Below are positions 11,424-23,139 of a stretch of DNA of 64,000 nt, piece by piece. The position numbers and the translations under genes are program-made. Below the pieces are notes generated by a model. The model saw only the letters and a program-made list of their open reading frames with translations. It was not told the DNA's origin and did no database searches. Source of the DNA: Sitta carolinensis (taxonomy: Eukaryota; Chordata; Aves; Passeriformes; Sittidae); assembly GCA_032173965.1 (NCBI GenBank), contig JAVUNC010000006.1, forward strand, positions 18,574,028 through 18,638,027, read 5' to 3'. How positions within the stretch are numbered: the stretch's first letter is position 1; the number at the start of each line of letters is the position of its first letter.

Positions 11424-11828
11424 CAAAATGATCCTGCTCCCCTCTCCCCACAAAGTGATCCCATTCCCTTCTGCTCACAAAATGATCCCATTCCCTTCTC
11501 TGCACACAGAATGATCCTATTCCCCACTCCCCACAAAATGATCCCATTCCCTTCTCTGCTCACAGAATGATCCCATTCCCTTCTCTGCACACAGAATGAT
11601 CCCATTCCCTTCTCTGCACACAGAATGATCCCATTCCCTTCTCTGCTCACAGAATGATCCCATCTCTGCTCACAGAATGATCCCATTCCTTCTCTGCTCA
11701 CAGAATGATCCCATTCTCTGCTCACAGAATGATCCCATTCCCTTCTGCTCACAGAATGATCCCATTCCCTTCCGCTCACAGGATGATCCCATTCTCTGCT
11801 CACAGAATGATCCCATTCCCCTCTGCTG
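11424..11828. repeat. 23-30-bp minisatellite, about 15 units
   Basis: Unit 'cacagaatgatcccattccc' followed by ttctctgct or ttctctgca. Length differs by presence or absence of a ttctct word. Open minus-strand frames across it are artefacts. Confidence 0.93.
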
Positions 11829-13633
11829 ATGGATCCCAGGGTCTGGGCAGGATGAGCAGCTTTCCCCAGCTTGGCTGGGAGCTGGAAGGGGCAGGGTGAG
11901 CCCTGACACGGGGAACATCCTCCCCCCAGACCCCCAGCACCCATCCCAGCCCCCCCAGCACCCACCCAGCACTCCTGGCCAGGGAGGGAGCAGCAGCCAG
12001 GCTGTGGCCAGGGCAGACCCCACTGCCCACAGGTAAAACTGCAAAGCTCTGTGGGCTGTGCTGCCCCGGCAGGAGCTGAGCTCCCTGGGGACAAGCTCCC
12101 GTGGGAATGTGGCTGCAGGGGGCTGCCCTGGGGTCTGGAGCACTCACCTGGATGTGCCAGGAGCTGCTGGGGGCTGTCCTGAAGGCAGTGACCCCGGCTC
12201 ACACAGGGATTAATTCAATAAATACAACATTACTAAACCATTCTGGCTCGTAATTATGCAGTTACTTCAACTCTGCACTGAAATCTGAAGGGTTCTTTTC
12301 CATATGTACCTTCAGGTTTAATAAGCTCTTGGGAATGGATGCAATGAGTAGTTTTATTAATGCAGTTCAGCTCCTCAGACTGTGCTTTACTCCATGAATG
12401 ATTGTGGTGACAAACAGGAGCTGCAGGTCCCTACTTCCACTTTGAAGCTCGGAACCGGATGAGCAGGAAATATTTTGGGGCAGTTCATGCATTGAAGGTT
12501 CCTTGGAGGCACAAGGACCAAATACCTGAAATGATGGAAAACCTGACAGGGAGACTTGAAAAGCTCCTTTGTTGCTCTGCCTGCACTCTTGGTTTTCCTA
12601 AACAGGTGGAAATTACCCAGAATCAATAATGAGAGCTGCAAGGTCAGGAAGGCAGCAGCTCCGAGCTGACTCCTCATTTCAGGGCCGATTTGCCTGGCGT
12701 CCCAGCCATCCCTTCCCGGGGTCTGGGCAGCTCTGACAGCTCATTAATTATAGAGGCAGATTGGGCAGTGGACAGCAGCAGTGGCACCAGAGGATTCATC
12801 TCTGCTGTCAGCTGCCTAATGTGCATCCGTTCCCTCGCCGCAGAGAGGAACACTTCCAGTAAATCTTTGTCCATCTCCCATCTCCAGGAAGGAAATCAGA
12901 CATGACATTAACAATTGCTTCTGTATTCTCTGGGAAATGCACTCCTAAACGCCAGACACGGGGATGTATTAACACTTCAGCATCACACATCTCTCGTCAG
13001 CCCCGTGGCAGAGCGCGCAGCTCGTTCCCCAGGAGAGCAGGGCTGGCCGGGGCACGGGGCAGGATGGAGAATCCCGTGAGGATGAGGAGGGAGCAGAGGT
13101 GCTCTGGAGCTGCTGAGGGCAGCCAGGGCTGGAGCAGGGTGGATCCCTGGATGCCCTCACAGATGTGTGCCTGCCCTGGCCAGCGCTCAGCAGTGCCCGG
13201 GATCGATGGAGCTCCCGAAGCTGTGCCTGAGCATTTAACTGCCTGCAGCTCTCCAGAAAAAGCCAGGAGGGCTCTGCAGCCTCTGGAGAGTGTGTGGAAC
13301 ATTTCACAGGAGCTGGCATGCCCACGCCAGCTGACAGCTCCTGTTTGGTTTCCCTCTGGATGGAGGCAGGAGGTGCTGAGCCCTTCCTGAGCACCAAGGG
13401 AACTCCAAGGAACAGCTCTGGCTTTCCAAGAAAACAGGGTCTGATCCTTGTCTGACTGCAGCAGTTTCTGGTAAAATTCTGAGAAGTTTCCCACACTGTT
13501 CTGAAGCTTTAGCGAAAATAAATGAGAATATTGAGAATTCAGCTCATCTGCCAGAGGGCTGTGTGCAGTGCTGAGCTGTGAACAAGCGCTAAAGCTCCAC
13601 CAAGGGAGAGGTGAAAACAAAGCACCAGGTACT
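11829..13633. other. unassigned; candidate conserved patch 12,660-12,995
   Basis: No gene identified. 12,200-12,400 and 12,660-12,995 are non-repetitive, with CATTAATTATA and TGACATTAACAATTG words of the kind seen in vertebrate enhancers. This is an impression; alignment to other birds would decide it. Confidence 0.35.
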
Positions 13634-14432
13634 TCCAAAGGTGTGTTCCCAATTCCAAAGGTGTGTTCCCAATTCCAAAGGTGTGTTCCCAATTCCAGAG
13701 GTGTGTTCCCTCTTCCAAAGGTGTGTTCCCAATTCCAAAGGTGTGTTCCCTCTTCCAAAGGTGTGTTCCCAGTTCCAAAGGTGTGTTCCCTCTTCCAAAG
13801 GTGTGTTCCCAATTCCAGAGCTGTGTTCCCAATTCCAAAGGTGTGTTCCCAATTCCAGAGGTGTGTTCCCAATTCCAGAGGTGTGTTCCCAGTTCCAAAG
13901 GTGTGTTCCCAGTTCCAAAGGTGTGTTCCCTCTTCCAAAGGTGTGTTCCCAATTCCAAAGGTGTGTTCCCTCTTCCAAAGGTGTGTTCCCAATTCCAGAG
14001 GTGTGTTCCCAGTTCCAAAGGTGTGTTCCCAATTCCAGAGGTGTGTTCCCAATTCCAGAGGTGTGTTCCCAGTTCCAAAGGTGTGTTCCCATTCCAAAGT
14101 GTGTTCCCAATTCCAGAGGTGTGTTCCCTCTTCCAAAGGTGTGTTCCCAATTCCAAAGGTGTGTTCCCTCTTCCAAAGGTGTGTTCCCATTCCAAAGGTG
14201 TGTTCCCTCTTCCAAAGGTGTGTTCCCAATTCCAGAGCTGTGTTCCCAATTCCAAAGGTGTGTTCCCAATTCCAAGGTGTGTTCCCAATTCCAGAGGTGT
14301 GTTCCCAGTTCCAAAGGTGTGTTCCCAGTTCCAAAGGTGTGTTCCCTCTTCCAAAGGTGTGTTCCCAGTTCCAAAGGTGTGTTCCCTCTTCCAAAGGTGT
14401 GTTCCCAATTCCAGAGGTGTGTTCCAAAGGTT
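13634..14432. repeat. 20-bp minisatellite, about 40 units
   Basis: Unit gtgtgttcccaattccaaag with variable positions: aa/tc/ag after ccc and aaag/agag at the end. Units run at exactly 20 bp for about 460 bp, then several 18-19-bp units appear. Block 13,741-14,036 recurs at about 14,157-14,432 with the same variant order, including the rare 'gagctgtg' unit. Minus-strand frames up to 623 codons cross it and are not genes. Confidence 0.97.
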
Positions 14433-14511
14433 CCAAAGGTGTGTGTCCCTGCTGGTAAAGAGTAGCATTTTCAGGATTCATTCCCAGACTCTCTGTCCGT
14501 TCATATGTAAG

Positions 14512-14768
14512 GGAATGGTTTCCATTGGCAGGGTTGGGGATAGATGGGATATTGGGATTGATGGGATATTGGGATTTAGGAATTCCTGGCTGGGAGGGTG
14601 AGCAGGGGCTGGGCTGGAATTCCCAGAGCAGCTGGGGCTGCCCCTGGATCCCTGGGATGCCCCAGGCCAGGCTGGACACTGGGGTTGGACCCTGGCATAG
14701 TGGGAGGGGGAGGTACCAGGGGAGGTACTGAGGGGGATTTGGGGTCCCTCCCAACCCAATCCAGTCAC
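14512..14768 (+). mobile_element. CR1 3' end fragment
   Basis: Contains 'ggaattcctggctgggaggg', 'cccagagcagctggggctgc', 'aggccaggctggacactggg' and 'ggtccctcccaacccaatcc'. It ends three bases before the duplicated 328-bp segment. Confidence 0.9.
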
Positions 14769-14770
14769 CC

Positions 14771-15098
14771 AGGCTGAGCCCCACCATGGGCACAGCATGG
14801 AGCCCGGCCACGAGGCCCCACACTGGCATCAGTGCTGGGCCAGCAGCACTTGGGCCTTCAGTGGCCACTGCCAGCCCCAGCCCAGGCAGCTCCAGCCTCC
14901 TGGGCTTTCTCTCTGCCCTTCCCCCTGGCCTTGCTGCCTGCGCCTGCCATTGCTCTGGGCTCTCCTTGGTGCCCGGCTGGAAAAGGAATTGTTTTGTGTG
15001 CCTGCCCTGTGCAGAGAGCTCAGCAGCACGGACTGGGACACCCAGAGCTGCCCCTGAGACAGCACACAGCCTGGCACAGGGACAAGAGCAAACTGAGG
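14771..15098. repeat. 328-bp segment, copy 1 of 2
   Basis: Matches 53,356-53,683 over 328 bases without indels and with two differences (gagac/gagcc near 15,059; ggc/gac near 15,073). The left edge lies just after a CR1 3' end. It contains overlapping open frames in both copies, but these are proline- and leucine-rich with no domain I recognise, so I do not call a gene. It could be a segmental duplication or an uncharacterised interspersed repeat. Confidence 0.9.
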
Positions 15099-15519
15099 TA
15101 TCAGGGGCTGCCTGGCACAGGGCAGGGCTCCTGGCACAGGGAGAATCCTTTCCAGCTCCCTGCTGGTTCTGCAGTTGTGCATGGCTGGTTTGGGAGCAGG
15201 GGGAGCCCCCCAGGCCGGGAGGGAAGGGAGCAGCAACTCCCAGGGCAGCTCAGGAGCAGCCCCTGCGGGATGAGGCAGAGGGGATGGGCAGCCAGCCCGT
15301 CCCGGGGCTGAGGCCAGGCTGGGCAGAAGTAACTCCATCATTCCTGACACACACTGCACACCTCAGGCATTCCTCACTCCCTGACTTGTGTTAATCCATT
15401 AAATTGTGCTGCCCAGGCTGAGCTGAGCATTTGAAAACACGATAACAGAAAGTTCTGAGAGTCATGAGAGGAGCAACAACAGAAATACTCCTGAGATGAA
15501 GAACTGCCTCGATATTGTC
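15099..15519. other. unassigned
   Basis: No gene or clear repeat. Short cctggcacagggcagggct-like words repeat about three times near 15,070-15,145. Confidence 0.4.
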
Positions 15520-15722
15520 ACAGAACCTCCTGAGCTGGAGGCACCCACAGGGATCATCCATTTCATCCCCTGGCCCTGCCCAGACCCCAGCAATCCCACC
15601 CTGGGCATCCCTGCAGCTCTGGCAGCCCCAGGGCAGTGCCCATTCCCTGTTCCAGGGCTTATCCCACCCTCTGGGATGAACCTTCCCTGATCCCCAGCCT
15701 GACCCTCTGGCCCAGCTTCATG
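15520..15722 (-). mobile_element. CR1 3' fragment
   Basis: Reverse complement of a CR1 end: 'cacagaacctcctgagctgg', 'agggatcatcc', 'cagaccccagcaatcccacc', 'ctctgggatgaaccttccct'. Same subtype as 819-1,040. Confidence 0.85.
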
Positions 15723-17206
15723 CCAAAGAAAAGGCAAAGGTCTATCTTGACCCAATTCCCAACTTTTGACAACAGCAGCAAGGTGATTTTGACAGAGGAT
15801 CCTCCAGCCTACTCCATGAAAGGCAAAAAAATATCCAGGTGGGAAGCAAAGCTAAACAAGCCTGTGTTAAAGCTGGTTTGGGGGTTGCAGGATAAAGGTT
15901 GTTTCCTTGCTTGTGTAAACAATGAGGAGTAATGTACAGCTCTGGTAAGAGACCCATCCCTGGAATTTTTAAAATCAAATGTGATTTTTTTTTTTTTAAA
16001 GTGTTCACTTCAAAGCAGAACCTCCTTCAGAAAAACCCTCCAGTCATAACTACATGGAAGATAATGGTTCATGATCAAAATGATCAAAAAGCCCTTTAAT
16101 GCCTGAGTTTGGTGGTCCCAGATGCCCAGTGGCCACTCTGGGGTGAGCTGAAGCAGCTGAAAATGTCAGATCCTCACCTGGCAGCCTCGTAACTTCAACA
16201 TTCTGCAGAACCTGGTGAACCAAGCAACGCTGCCTGTGCCAAAATCCCTGACTGGGGAGGCCTCGGGGGGGGCAGCAGGTCCTGCCTGGGCTGTGCAAAG
16301 AACTCCCCCTGCTCTCCTGCTGGGGCCCTTCCCATGCCAGCCCCAGGAGCTGCCCAGGACAGCCCGGGGTGCCAGGACTGGGCTGGGCACAGCTGCAGGT
16401 GCCACCAAAGGCACCACAGACAGCCCTGGCCCCAGGGAAATTGGGGAATGCTCCTGGCTGATTGCAAAACCTCTCCAAATTCTGATAATACCCCCTAAAT
16501 GCCAGATCACTTTCATTCACATTTATCACCAATGTTTTTAAGGGCTCTGATAACAACTCGACAATACAAAATAAACCAATATTTGATCTGCCTGACAATG
16601 TATTGGAAATCTTAACTTGATCTTAATTCATCCCTGCTATAAAACCCAGCATTTGTTACTGCGCTGAATTGCTCTATGGAAATATCAGGTTTAGTTTCTA
16701 TGACAACAAGAGTCATAAATGCCAAAATTCTTCCTGTTCCCTTTCTGCTTTCAGCTTGACAATGAGCCATTTTTTCTTCATTCTTTTAAATTAACCTTTC
16801 CCTTTCCCCTGGAAATGAATAATCCAGACAGGACTTGCTTTCCCTGCGGTGTGCACAATGTCCAGTTGTTCCAGCACAGCCCAGCTGTGTCTGGAGGATT
16901 GGAAAAATCTCATCTCCTTTTCCCCAGGGCACATTCAGATCCTGGAAATGGATGGAAGGTGGCAAAAGAAAGCCCAAGGATGGCCTCAGGGAGGCAGGGC
17001 CCTTCCAGAGGCCACATTCCAGTCAGGAATGGGGGGGGAGGCAGCAGGGGTATCCCAGGTCCAGGGGCAGCGCCCAAGGCTGGCACAGGTGAGGTCCTGA
17101 CCCTGGGAGCTCCCAGCTCAGCCCCAGCCAAGGGCAGGGGGACAGGACAGCTGCCCAGAATTTGCAGATAAACACTAGCCAGCCACTCAGTCCTGGAGCC
17201 AGCTCA
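15723..17206. other. unassigned
   Basis: No gene seen. 15,985-16,000 is a short T run. 16,500-16,810 is AT-rich single-copy-looking DNA. Confidence 0.4.
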
Positions 17207-18042
17207 TGATTCTGGAGCCAGCCCTTGATCCTGGAGCCATCACCATGATCCTGGAGCCATCACCATGATCCTGGAGCCAGCCCTTGATCCTGGAGCCAGC
17301 CCATGATCCTGGAGCCAGCCCATGATCCTGGAGCCATCACCATGATCCTGGAGCCAGCCCTTGATCCTGGAGCCATCACCATGATCCTGGAGCCATCACC
17401 ATGATTCTGGAGCCAGCCCTTGATCCTGGAGCCATCACCATGATCCTGGAGCCATCACCATGATCCTGGAGCCAGCCCTGATCCTGGAGCCATCACCATG
17501 ATCCTGGAGCCAGCCCTTGATCCTGGAGCCATCACCATGATCCTGGAGCCATCACCATGATCCTGGAGCCATCACCATGATCCTGGAGCCATCCCTTGAT
17601 CCTGGAGCCATCACCATGATCCTGGAGCCATCACCATGATCCTGGAGCTATCACCATGATCCTGGAGCCAGCCCTTGATCCTGGAGCCATCACCATGATC
17701 CTGGAGCCATCACCATGATCCTGGAGCTATCACCATGATCCTGGAGCCAGCCCATGATCCTGGAGCCATCACCTTGATCCTGGAGCCAGCCCATGATCCT
17801 GGAGCCAGCCCATGATCCTGGAGCCAACCCATGATCCTGGAGCCATCACCATGATCCTGGAGCCAGCCCTTGATCCTGGAGCCAGCCCTTGATCCTGGAG
17901 CCAACCCATGATCCTGGAGCCATCACCATGATCCTGGAGCCAGCCCATGATCCTGGAGCCATCCCTTGATCCTGGAGCCATCACCATGATCCTAGAGCCA
18001 TCACCATGATCCTGGAGCCATCCCTTGATCCTGGAGCCAGCC
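17207..18042. repeat. 19-20-bp minisatellite, about 42 units
   Basis: Two unit types intermix: gatcctggagccatcaccat (20 bp) and gatcctggagccagccctt or -ccat (19 bp). Runs of the same type suggest local expansion of two- and three-unit blocks. Confidence 0.95.
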
Positions 18043-18104
18043 ATACCACCCAGCTGCTGGCAGGGCTGGGAGCACTGTGACATTCAGTGCTCCTGACTGA
18101 AGTA

Positions 18105-18207
18105 GGACAGGGCTGGGCTGCAAACACAACATTTCCAGGGCTGGGCTGCCAACAAACACAACATTTCCAGGGCTGGGCTGCCAACAAACACAGCATTTCC
18201 AGTGCAC
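18105..18207. repeat. 33-bp tandem repeat, 3 units
   Basis: Three units of 'agggctgggctgccaacaaa' followed by cacaacatttcc; the first lacks 'caa'. Confidence 0.85.
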
Positions 18208-20547
18208 AGGGCTCTTCTGCTCCTCCTGCAGCTGTTTGAGCCTTAACAGCTTGGCCAGGGAGGAATTTCTGCCCTGACTGAGCTCCCAGCACAACCAAGG
18301 GCCAGGACAGGGCTCAGATTGCAGCAGGGGAGGTTTAGGTTTGATATTGGAGGAAATGGATCCTGGGATTTACTTTCTGCTCTGAAAATTTTTACTGCAA
18401 TCAGTTTTTCCTTCATGTTCAGCTCTTAGCTGGCTGTTCATTCCCAGCACTTGCTATGGAAATATTCCTGCCCCGTGTCCCTGCCTCAGTGCCCCCTGGG
18501 CCACAGGATCAGGAACACATGGGCAGGAATTTCCACTTTTCCCTTTCTGGGCTGAAAGCAAAGATGCTCACTTCTGCCAGAGTTTCACTGCTGCTTTGCA
18601 AACACAGAAAAAAAAAAAAAAAAAAAAAGTGATTTCTTGCAGCTGTGGTTATGCTTTCTTGCACTGCTCTTGTGCACTGAAGGCACCCATGTGAGCCCTC
18701 CAATTCTGGTACAAACTCCTGATTCTCCCACGAGCACCCAAGGGATGTGTCCAAGAACCTCTGCCTGAAGCAAGACAGCCAAAACAGGGCAGGTCCTTGA
18801 ATCCAAACTATCCCAAAATTCCTGCTCTGGCAATCCACTGAGCACAGCTCCATCCTGACGTGCTGCAGGGACCCAGGGGGAAATCCGGGCTGGGAGGAGC
18901 TTTGGAGGGGCGGGCAGGGACGCCTGTGGTCCCGCAGGGGGATCTGGATTTGAGAGGGGCTGAGCAGGCGCAGGCAGCGACTGCAGAGCGCGGGGAACAG
19001 CTCCGGGTCTGAGCTCCTCGCTTAGATCCAGGTGTGCCTGCCTGGAAAAGCCTGGCACACGGGAACGAGTTTTTGCATTTCAGGGTTTTAGCCTAATTTA
19101 GGCTGAAACCTGAATTGGTCTTTTCTTTTTCCCCCAACAAATTGAATCAGCTTCTGTTTACATTTACATTTTCACAGAAACTTCTGCTGCTTCCCAAGTC
19201 AGGGACATAATGTCTTCTCATAAAAACCTCATCAAGCATCAACTAAAATTCTTCTTCACTCTCTTTATGCTCACAAGACATTCCTTTTTTGAATACCTCC
19301 AGTAAGTGATGCTAAACTTCACCATCTGCTAAGGTTTTTATCCCATTGTATTTCTTTTTCGCTCCTGAAGATGATAATTTGCTTATATTGCTATGCCATT
19401 CCACCTCTCACTATTTTTACCAGGAATTATCATATCTTTGCTTCTTAATTTTAATAGTTTGTCATTAATTTACATTCTCAACGATCTGTGCAGCCTAAAT
19501 CAGCAATCAGCTCCCTTCAGCGCTGGTCCAGGAGCTGAGGAATTCGCACCAATAAATGGAATTTTCGCCGTTTTTCCCGAAATGCCTTTGGCTTTGGGCT
19601 GACCCAGGGGCTGAGCTCTGCCTGGCCTGGCCTTGCCCTGAGCTGCTCCGGGCACCTTTCAGCTGCTGTGGAGCAGCCAGGGGCTCAGCCTGGAAATCCT
19701 GCCCCTGGCAGAGCCCCTTCTGTGCTTCAGCTGAGGGGGAAGGGTGGGGAAAGTCAGCTCTTAAATGAGCCCTGAACACATTCTGCTCTAAGAGGAATAA
19801 AAATCAGGTGTGGAACAGAGAAGGAGGAGCCCCCTGGCACCAGGCACGTGCCTTCCAGGGAAACGAGCTCACGGCTGAAAACCCCCATGGGACAGACGTT
19901 TGGAGCGCTCTATTTTCATTAAAATAACCTTTTCAATTAAGTAGAAGAAATTATTAATATTCTGATCCATTATCAGGGCCCTATTTTGTATCCATCAAGC
20001 CAACAGCATGAGTCATAATTGAAAAAAATCTATTTCTGGGGCTCTCTGGATCCACAGGTGCAGCTGCAGGAGGGGAGAGGCCTGGGAAAAGGAGCAGGAG
20101 GCTTTAAATAATTCTGATTTACGGGCTGGGTTATGGCAGCAGCTGAACATGCCCAGACAGGTTTGGGCTTGTGCTACCATGAAATTTATGAGTGCGCACA
20201 TAAACTGGAGAGATGTCTCTCCTCCAAATATTTTACAATCTTAGTGAAACCAGTGATGAGGCAAATCGAGTGAATTTGATGACATTTGGTCAAACTTTGT
20301 TAAGCTGTGCCTTCAGCCCTTAAAGCAAACTGATTTCTGTAGGTCCCACTCCCAAACGGGGGCTTTCAGACACTCCGATTTTCCAGCGTTGCCGATGATC
20401 CTGCCTGGGTTCGTCTCGTTTTTCCCCTGAGGGAAGCGCTCTCCTGGGGGAATGAGGGACAGGGAATTGGGCAGCGGGATGAGCAGGGAGCCCGTGCTGG
20501 GTGCTGGTGCCTGGCAGCCCGGTCTGAGCCCAGAGCCCAGAGCTGGC
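18208..20547. other. unassigned; A21 run and AT-rich blocks
   Basis: No exon recognised. An A run lies at 18,608-18,628. 19,080-19,500 and 19,900-20,040 are AT-rich and non-repetitive (TTTTCATTAAAATAA, CAATTAAG and CATAATTGAAAA words), which would fit conserved non-coding DNA but is unproven. Confidence 0.35.
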
Positions 20548-20650
20548 CATAAAACTCCTCATTGCCTCGGGGACAGGCGGTGGCAAATGGAAATCCTTCA
20601 TAAAACTCCTCATTGCCTCGGGGACAGGCGGCGGCAAATGGAAATCCTTC
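20548..20650. repeat. 51-bp exact tandem duplication
   Basis: 'cataaaactcctcattgcct' to 'gcaaatggaaatccttca' occurs twice in a row with one t/c difference. Confidence 0.92.
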
Positions 20651-21071
20651 ACCCAGAGAGCAAAACCAGATCCTGCTTTTTACGGGGCACCCGGCCTTGT
20701 TCTTTATCTCTTAATTTATTTATTCTGGTGGAGACAAGAGGCTGAGAGGATGACACAGGGCTTCCAAATCCTGGATTACCTCGCGTGCCCTCCCAGGCGT
20801 GTGCTGCTGCAGATGGCACGGGATAAATTTAACTGCCGCTGTCGCTGGGTGCTTCCCGACAGCTGAGTTCCACATCTTGCCGTGCCCAGAGCCGAAATTG
20901 CTGCAGCTGAGGGGGCTGTGGGGCTGGGGCAGCGCTGCAGCAGAGCTGCGGGGGCATCGCTGCACTGGGGGAGCCACGGGCATGCAGACCTGCTCCCACG
21001 GAAACACAAACTCTGGGAATGCTTCCAGCTGGAAGGGACCTCGGAGCACAGCCAGTGCCAGCCTGGGGTCA

Positions 21072-21815
21072 GGCACCAACATCCCAAACCCAGAGATCCC
21101 AGAGATCCCAGAGATCCCAGAGATTCCAGAGTGGTTTGGTTTGGTCAGAGCACACCCAGTGCCAGCCTGGGATGAGGCTCCAGGGTCCAAACCCAGAGAT
21201 CCCAGAGATCCCAGAGTGGCTTGGTTTGGTCAGAGCACACCCAATACCAGCTCTGAGGTCTCTGGGGTGAGACTCCAGGGTCCAAACCCAGAGATCCCAG
21301 AGATCCCAGAGTGGTTTGATCAGAGCACACGCAGTGCCAGCTCTGGAGTCAGGCTCCAGGGTCCAAACCCAGAGATCCCAGAGATCCCAGAGTGGTTTTG
21401 GTTTGGTCAGAGCACACCCAGTGCCAGCCTGGGATGAGGCTCCAGGGTCCAAACCCAGAGATCCCAGAGTGGTTTGGTTTGGTCAGAGCTCACCCAGTAC
21501 CAGCTCTGAGGTCTCTGGGGTGAGACTCCAGGATCCAAACCCAGAGATCCCAGAGTGGTTTGGTTTGGTCAGAGCTCACCCAGTACCAGCTCTGAGGTCT
21601 CTGGGGTGAGACTCCAGGATCCAAACCCAGAGATCCCAGAGTGGTTTGGTTTGGTCAGAGCTCACCCAGTCCAGCTCCAGGGTGTCTGGGGTGAGACTCC
21701 AGGATCCAAACCCAGAGATCCCAGAGTGGTTTGGTTTGGTCAGAGCTCACCCAGTGCCAGCTCCAGGGTGTCTGGGGTGAGACTCCAGGATCCAAACCCA
21801 GAGATCCCAGAGTGA
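21072..21815. repeat. 75-95-bp satellite, about 8 units
   Basis: Each unit has 1-4 copies of agagatccc, then 'agagtggtttggtttggtca' and a gctccaggatccaaaccc end. The nested agagatccc count falls from four to one from left to right, showing change at two scales. Confidence 0.92.
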
Positions 21816-21866
21816 TTTTCATGTGTAGAGACCTCAAATCCCATCCCAACCTCTGCCGTGGGCAGG

Positions 21867-22145
21867 TGTCATCCTGAAATTTAACCTTGTAATTGTTTAA
21901 TTTTAATTTAACCTTGTAATTGTTTTCATATTTATAATGTACTTCCCCTTAAGTTATAAAATAAACAAGGACTGTTTTAACATTCCTCTGTGAAAGATGT
22001 CACTTGACTTCTAGTCAGACCGGTGGGGTTGGGGAGGTGGTAACCTCATGCTCCAATCCCTGGTCGTTGTCCAACAGGTATAAACAGCGAGGCCAAAAAT
22101 AAACTGCCCTTCTTTGTGCTCTGCTGCTGGACTGCGTTAGTGTCA
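21867..22145 (+). mobile_element. solo LTR, avian ERV type
   Basis: Begins tgtcatcctgaaattt and ends gttagtgtca. Layout and scattered words match the LTR at 51,958-52,248: a cctgaaa start, 'aaagatgtcacttgacttct' against aaagatctcacctgatggac, and an AATAAA (22,099-22,104) about 45 bases before the end. No internal retroviral sequence is attached, so it reads as a solo LTR. No clear target-site duplication found. Confidence 0.65.
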
Positions 22146-22877
22146 TGGTTCCCGTGTCCCATGGCCCCAGGCAGGGACTCCTCCCGCTGGCCCAGGCTGC
22201 TCCAAGCCCATCCGAGCTGGCCCTGGCTCCAGGCGCTTCACCCCCGAGCTCCAGCCCCTCCTTATCACCTGCTTATCACACTGCCCCCGGCACTCACAAT
22301 GCCAGCACGAACGCAAAATCGACAGCGCAGGGAGCTTGGGTTTTCCCCTTCAGCTGAAAAGAAATGGAGACAAATAATTTAGGGGGGAGAAAAAAAATTT
22401 AAAAAATATAATAAAAAAAAGACAAAAATGTCCCTTTTTTTGCAGGTTCCTTTGGGAAGCGGAGAGGCCGATGGAAGCAGACGGGGAGAGGCAGGCACCG
22501 GGGCAGGAGCAAACGATCCTGGAGGGGCACACCCCCTCCTGGCTCTGCAGCCCCTCTCCGGGCCCTTCCCGGGAAGCCATCAGCAGGATCAGAGCCGCCA
22601 GCCCGGTGCCCAGCAGCGATTTTTTTTCGCTGCTCTACCAAGTTGTTTGAAAAGGAACATTCCCCTTGCCGTTGCCGGCGGTGCACAGTCCCCGGGGAGC
22701 GGGGCTGCTCCGGGGAGGATATTTTTGTGTGCTCCAAACCCCACAATGTGCTGCTCGCTCTTGCCTTATTTGCATGTTCCAAAGGTGCTGTTGAGTGGGA
22801 ATTTAGCGGTTTCTAAACCTAGTGGTTTTCCAGCTCCTGTGCATATGCAATAATTTGTACTCGGAGATGCGCAGTGA

Positions 22878-22881
<4 letters not shown>
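22146..22881. other. unassigned; moderately CpG-rich
   Basis: No gene. A-rich at 22,375-22,430. 22,430-22,740 has more CpG than its surroundings. Confidence 0.4.
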
Positions 22882-22920
<39 letters not shown>

Positions 22921-23139
22921 CAGAGCAAGAAATGTTTTCATTAAAAATAAAATAGCAGATACATCAAGACATTTCCTCTTGTAAAGCCTCATGTCCTGAA
23001 TTTCAAGTAGGAATAGCCAGGCTGTACAAAGCTTTCTGATGGTGTCACACAGATAAAAACAGGAGAGCCTGAGAGGGAGATTGGGCTGTTGTGTAACAGA
23101 TAAACCGAATTTTATTGGCTCTGGAACTTCCATAAACAG
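22882..23139 (-). other. 39-T run plus adjacent AT-rich sequence; possible retrocopy
   Basis: A T39 run (22,882-22,920) is a poly(A) tract on the minus strand and caps about 220 bp of low-GC sequence unlike the flanks. A minus-strand AATAAA-type word lies near 23,110. This would fit the 3' end of a retrotransposed transcript, but the parent is not recognised, no target-site duplication is evident, and simple homopolymer growth is possible. Confidence 0.3.

Noticed and set aside
13634..14432. CRISPR-like regular repeats
   Set aside because: Units are contiguous with no unique spacers, in a vertebrate context: a minisatellite.
12997..14868. 623-codon minus-strand open frame
   Set aside because: Mostly the 20-bp array plus a CR1; stays open in several phases and has no domain.
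14797..15057. Open frame kept in both copies of the 328-bp segment
   Set aside because: Two substitutions in 328 bases cannot distinguish selection from recency; the product has no recognisable domain.
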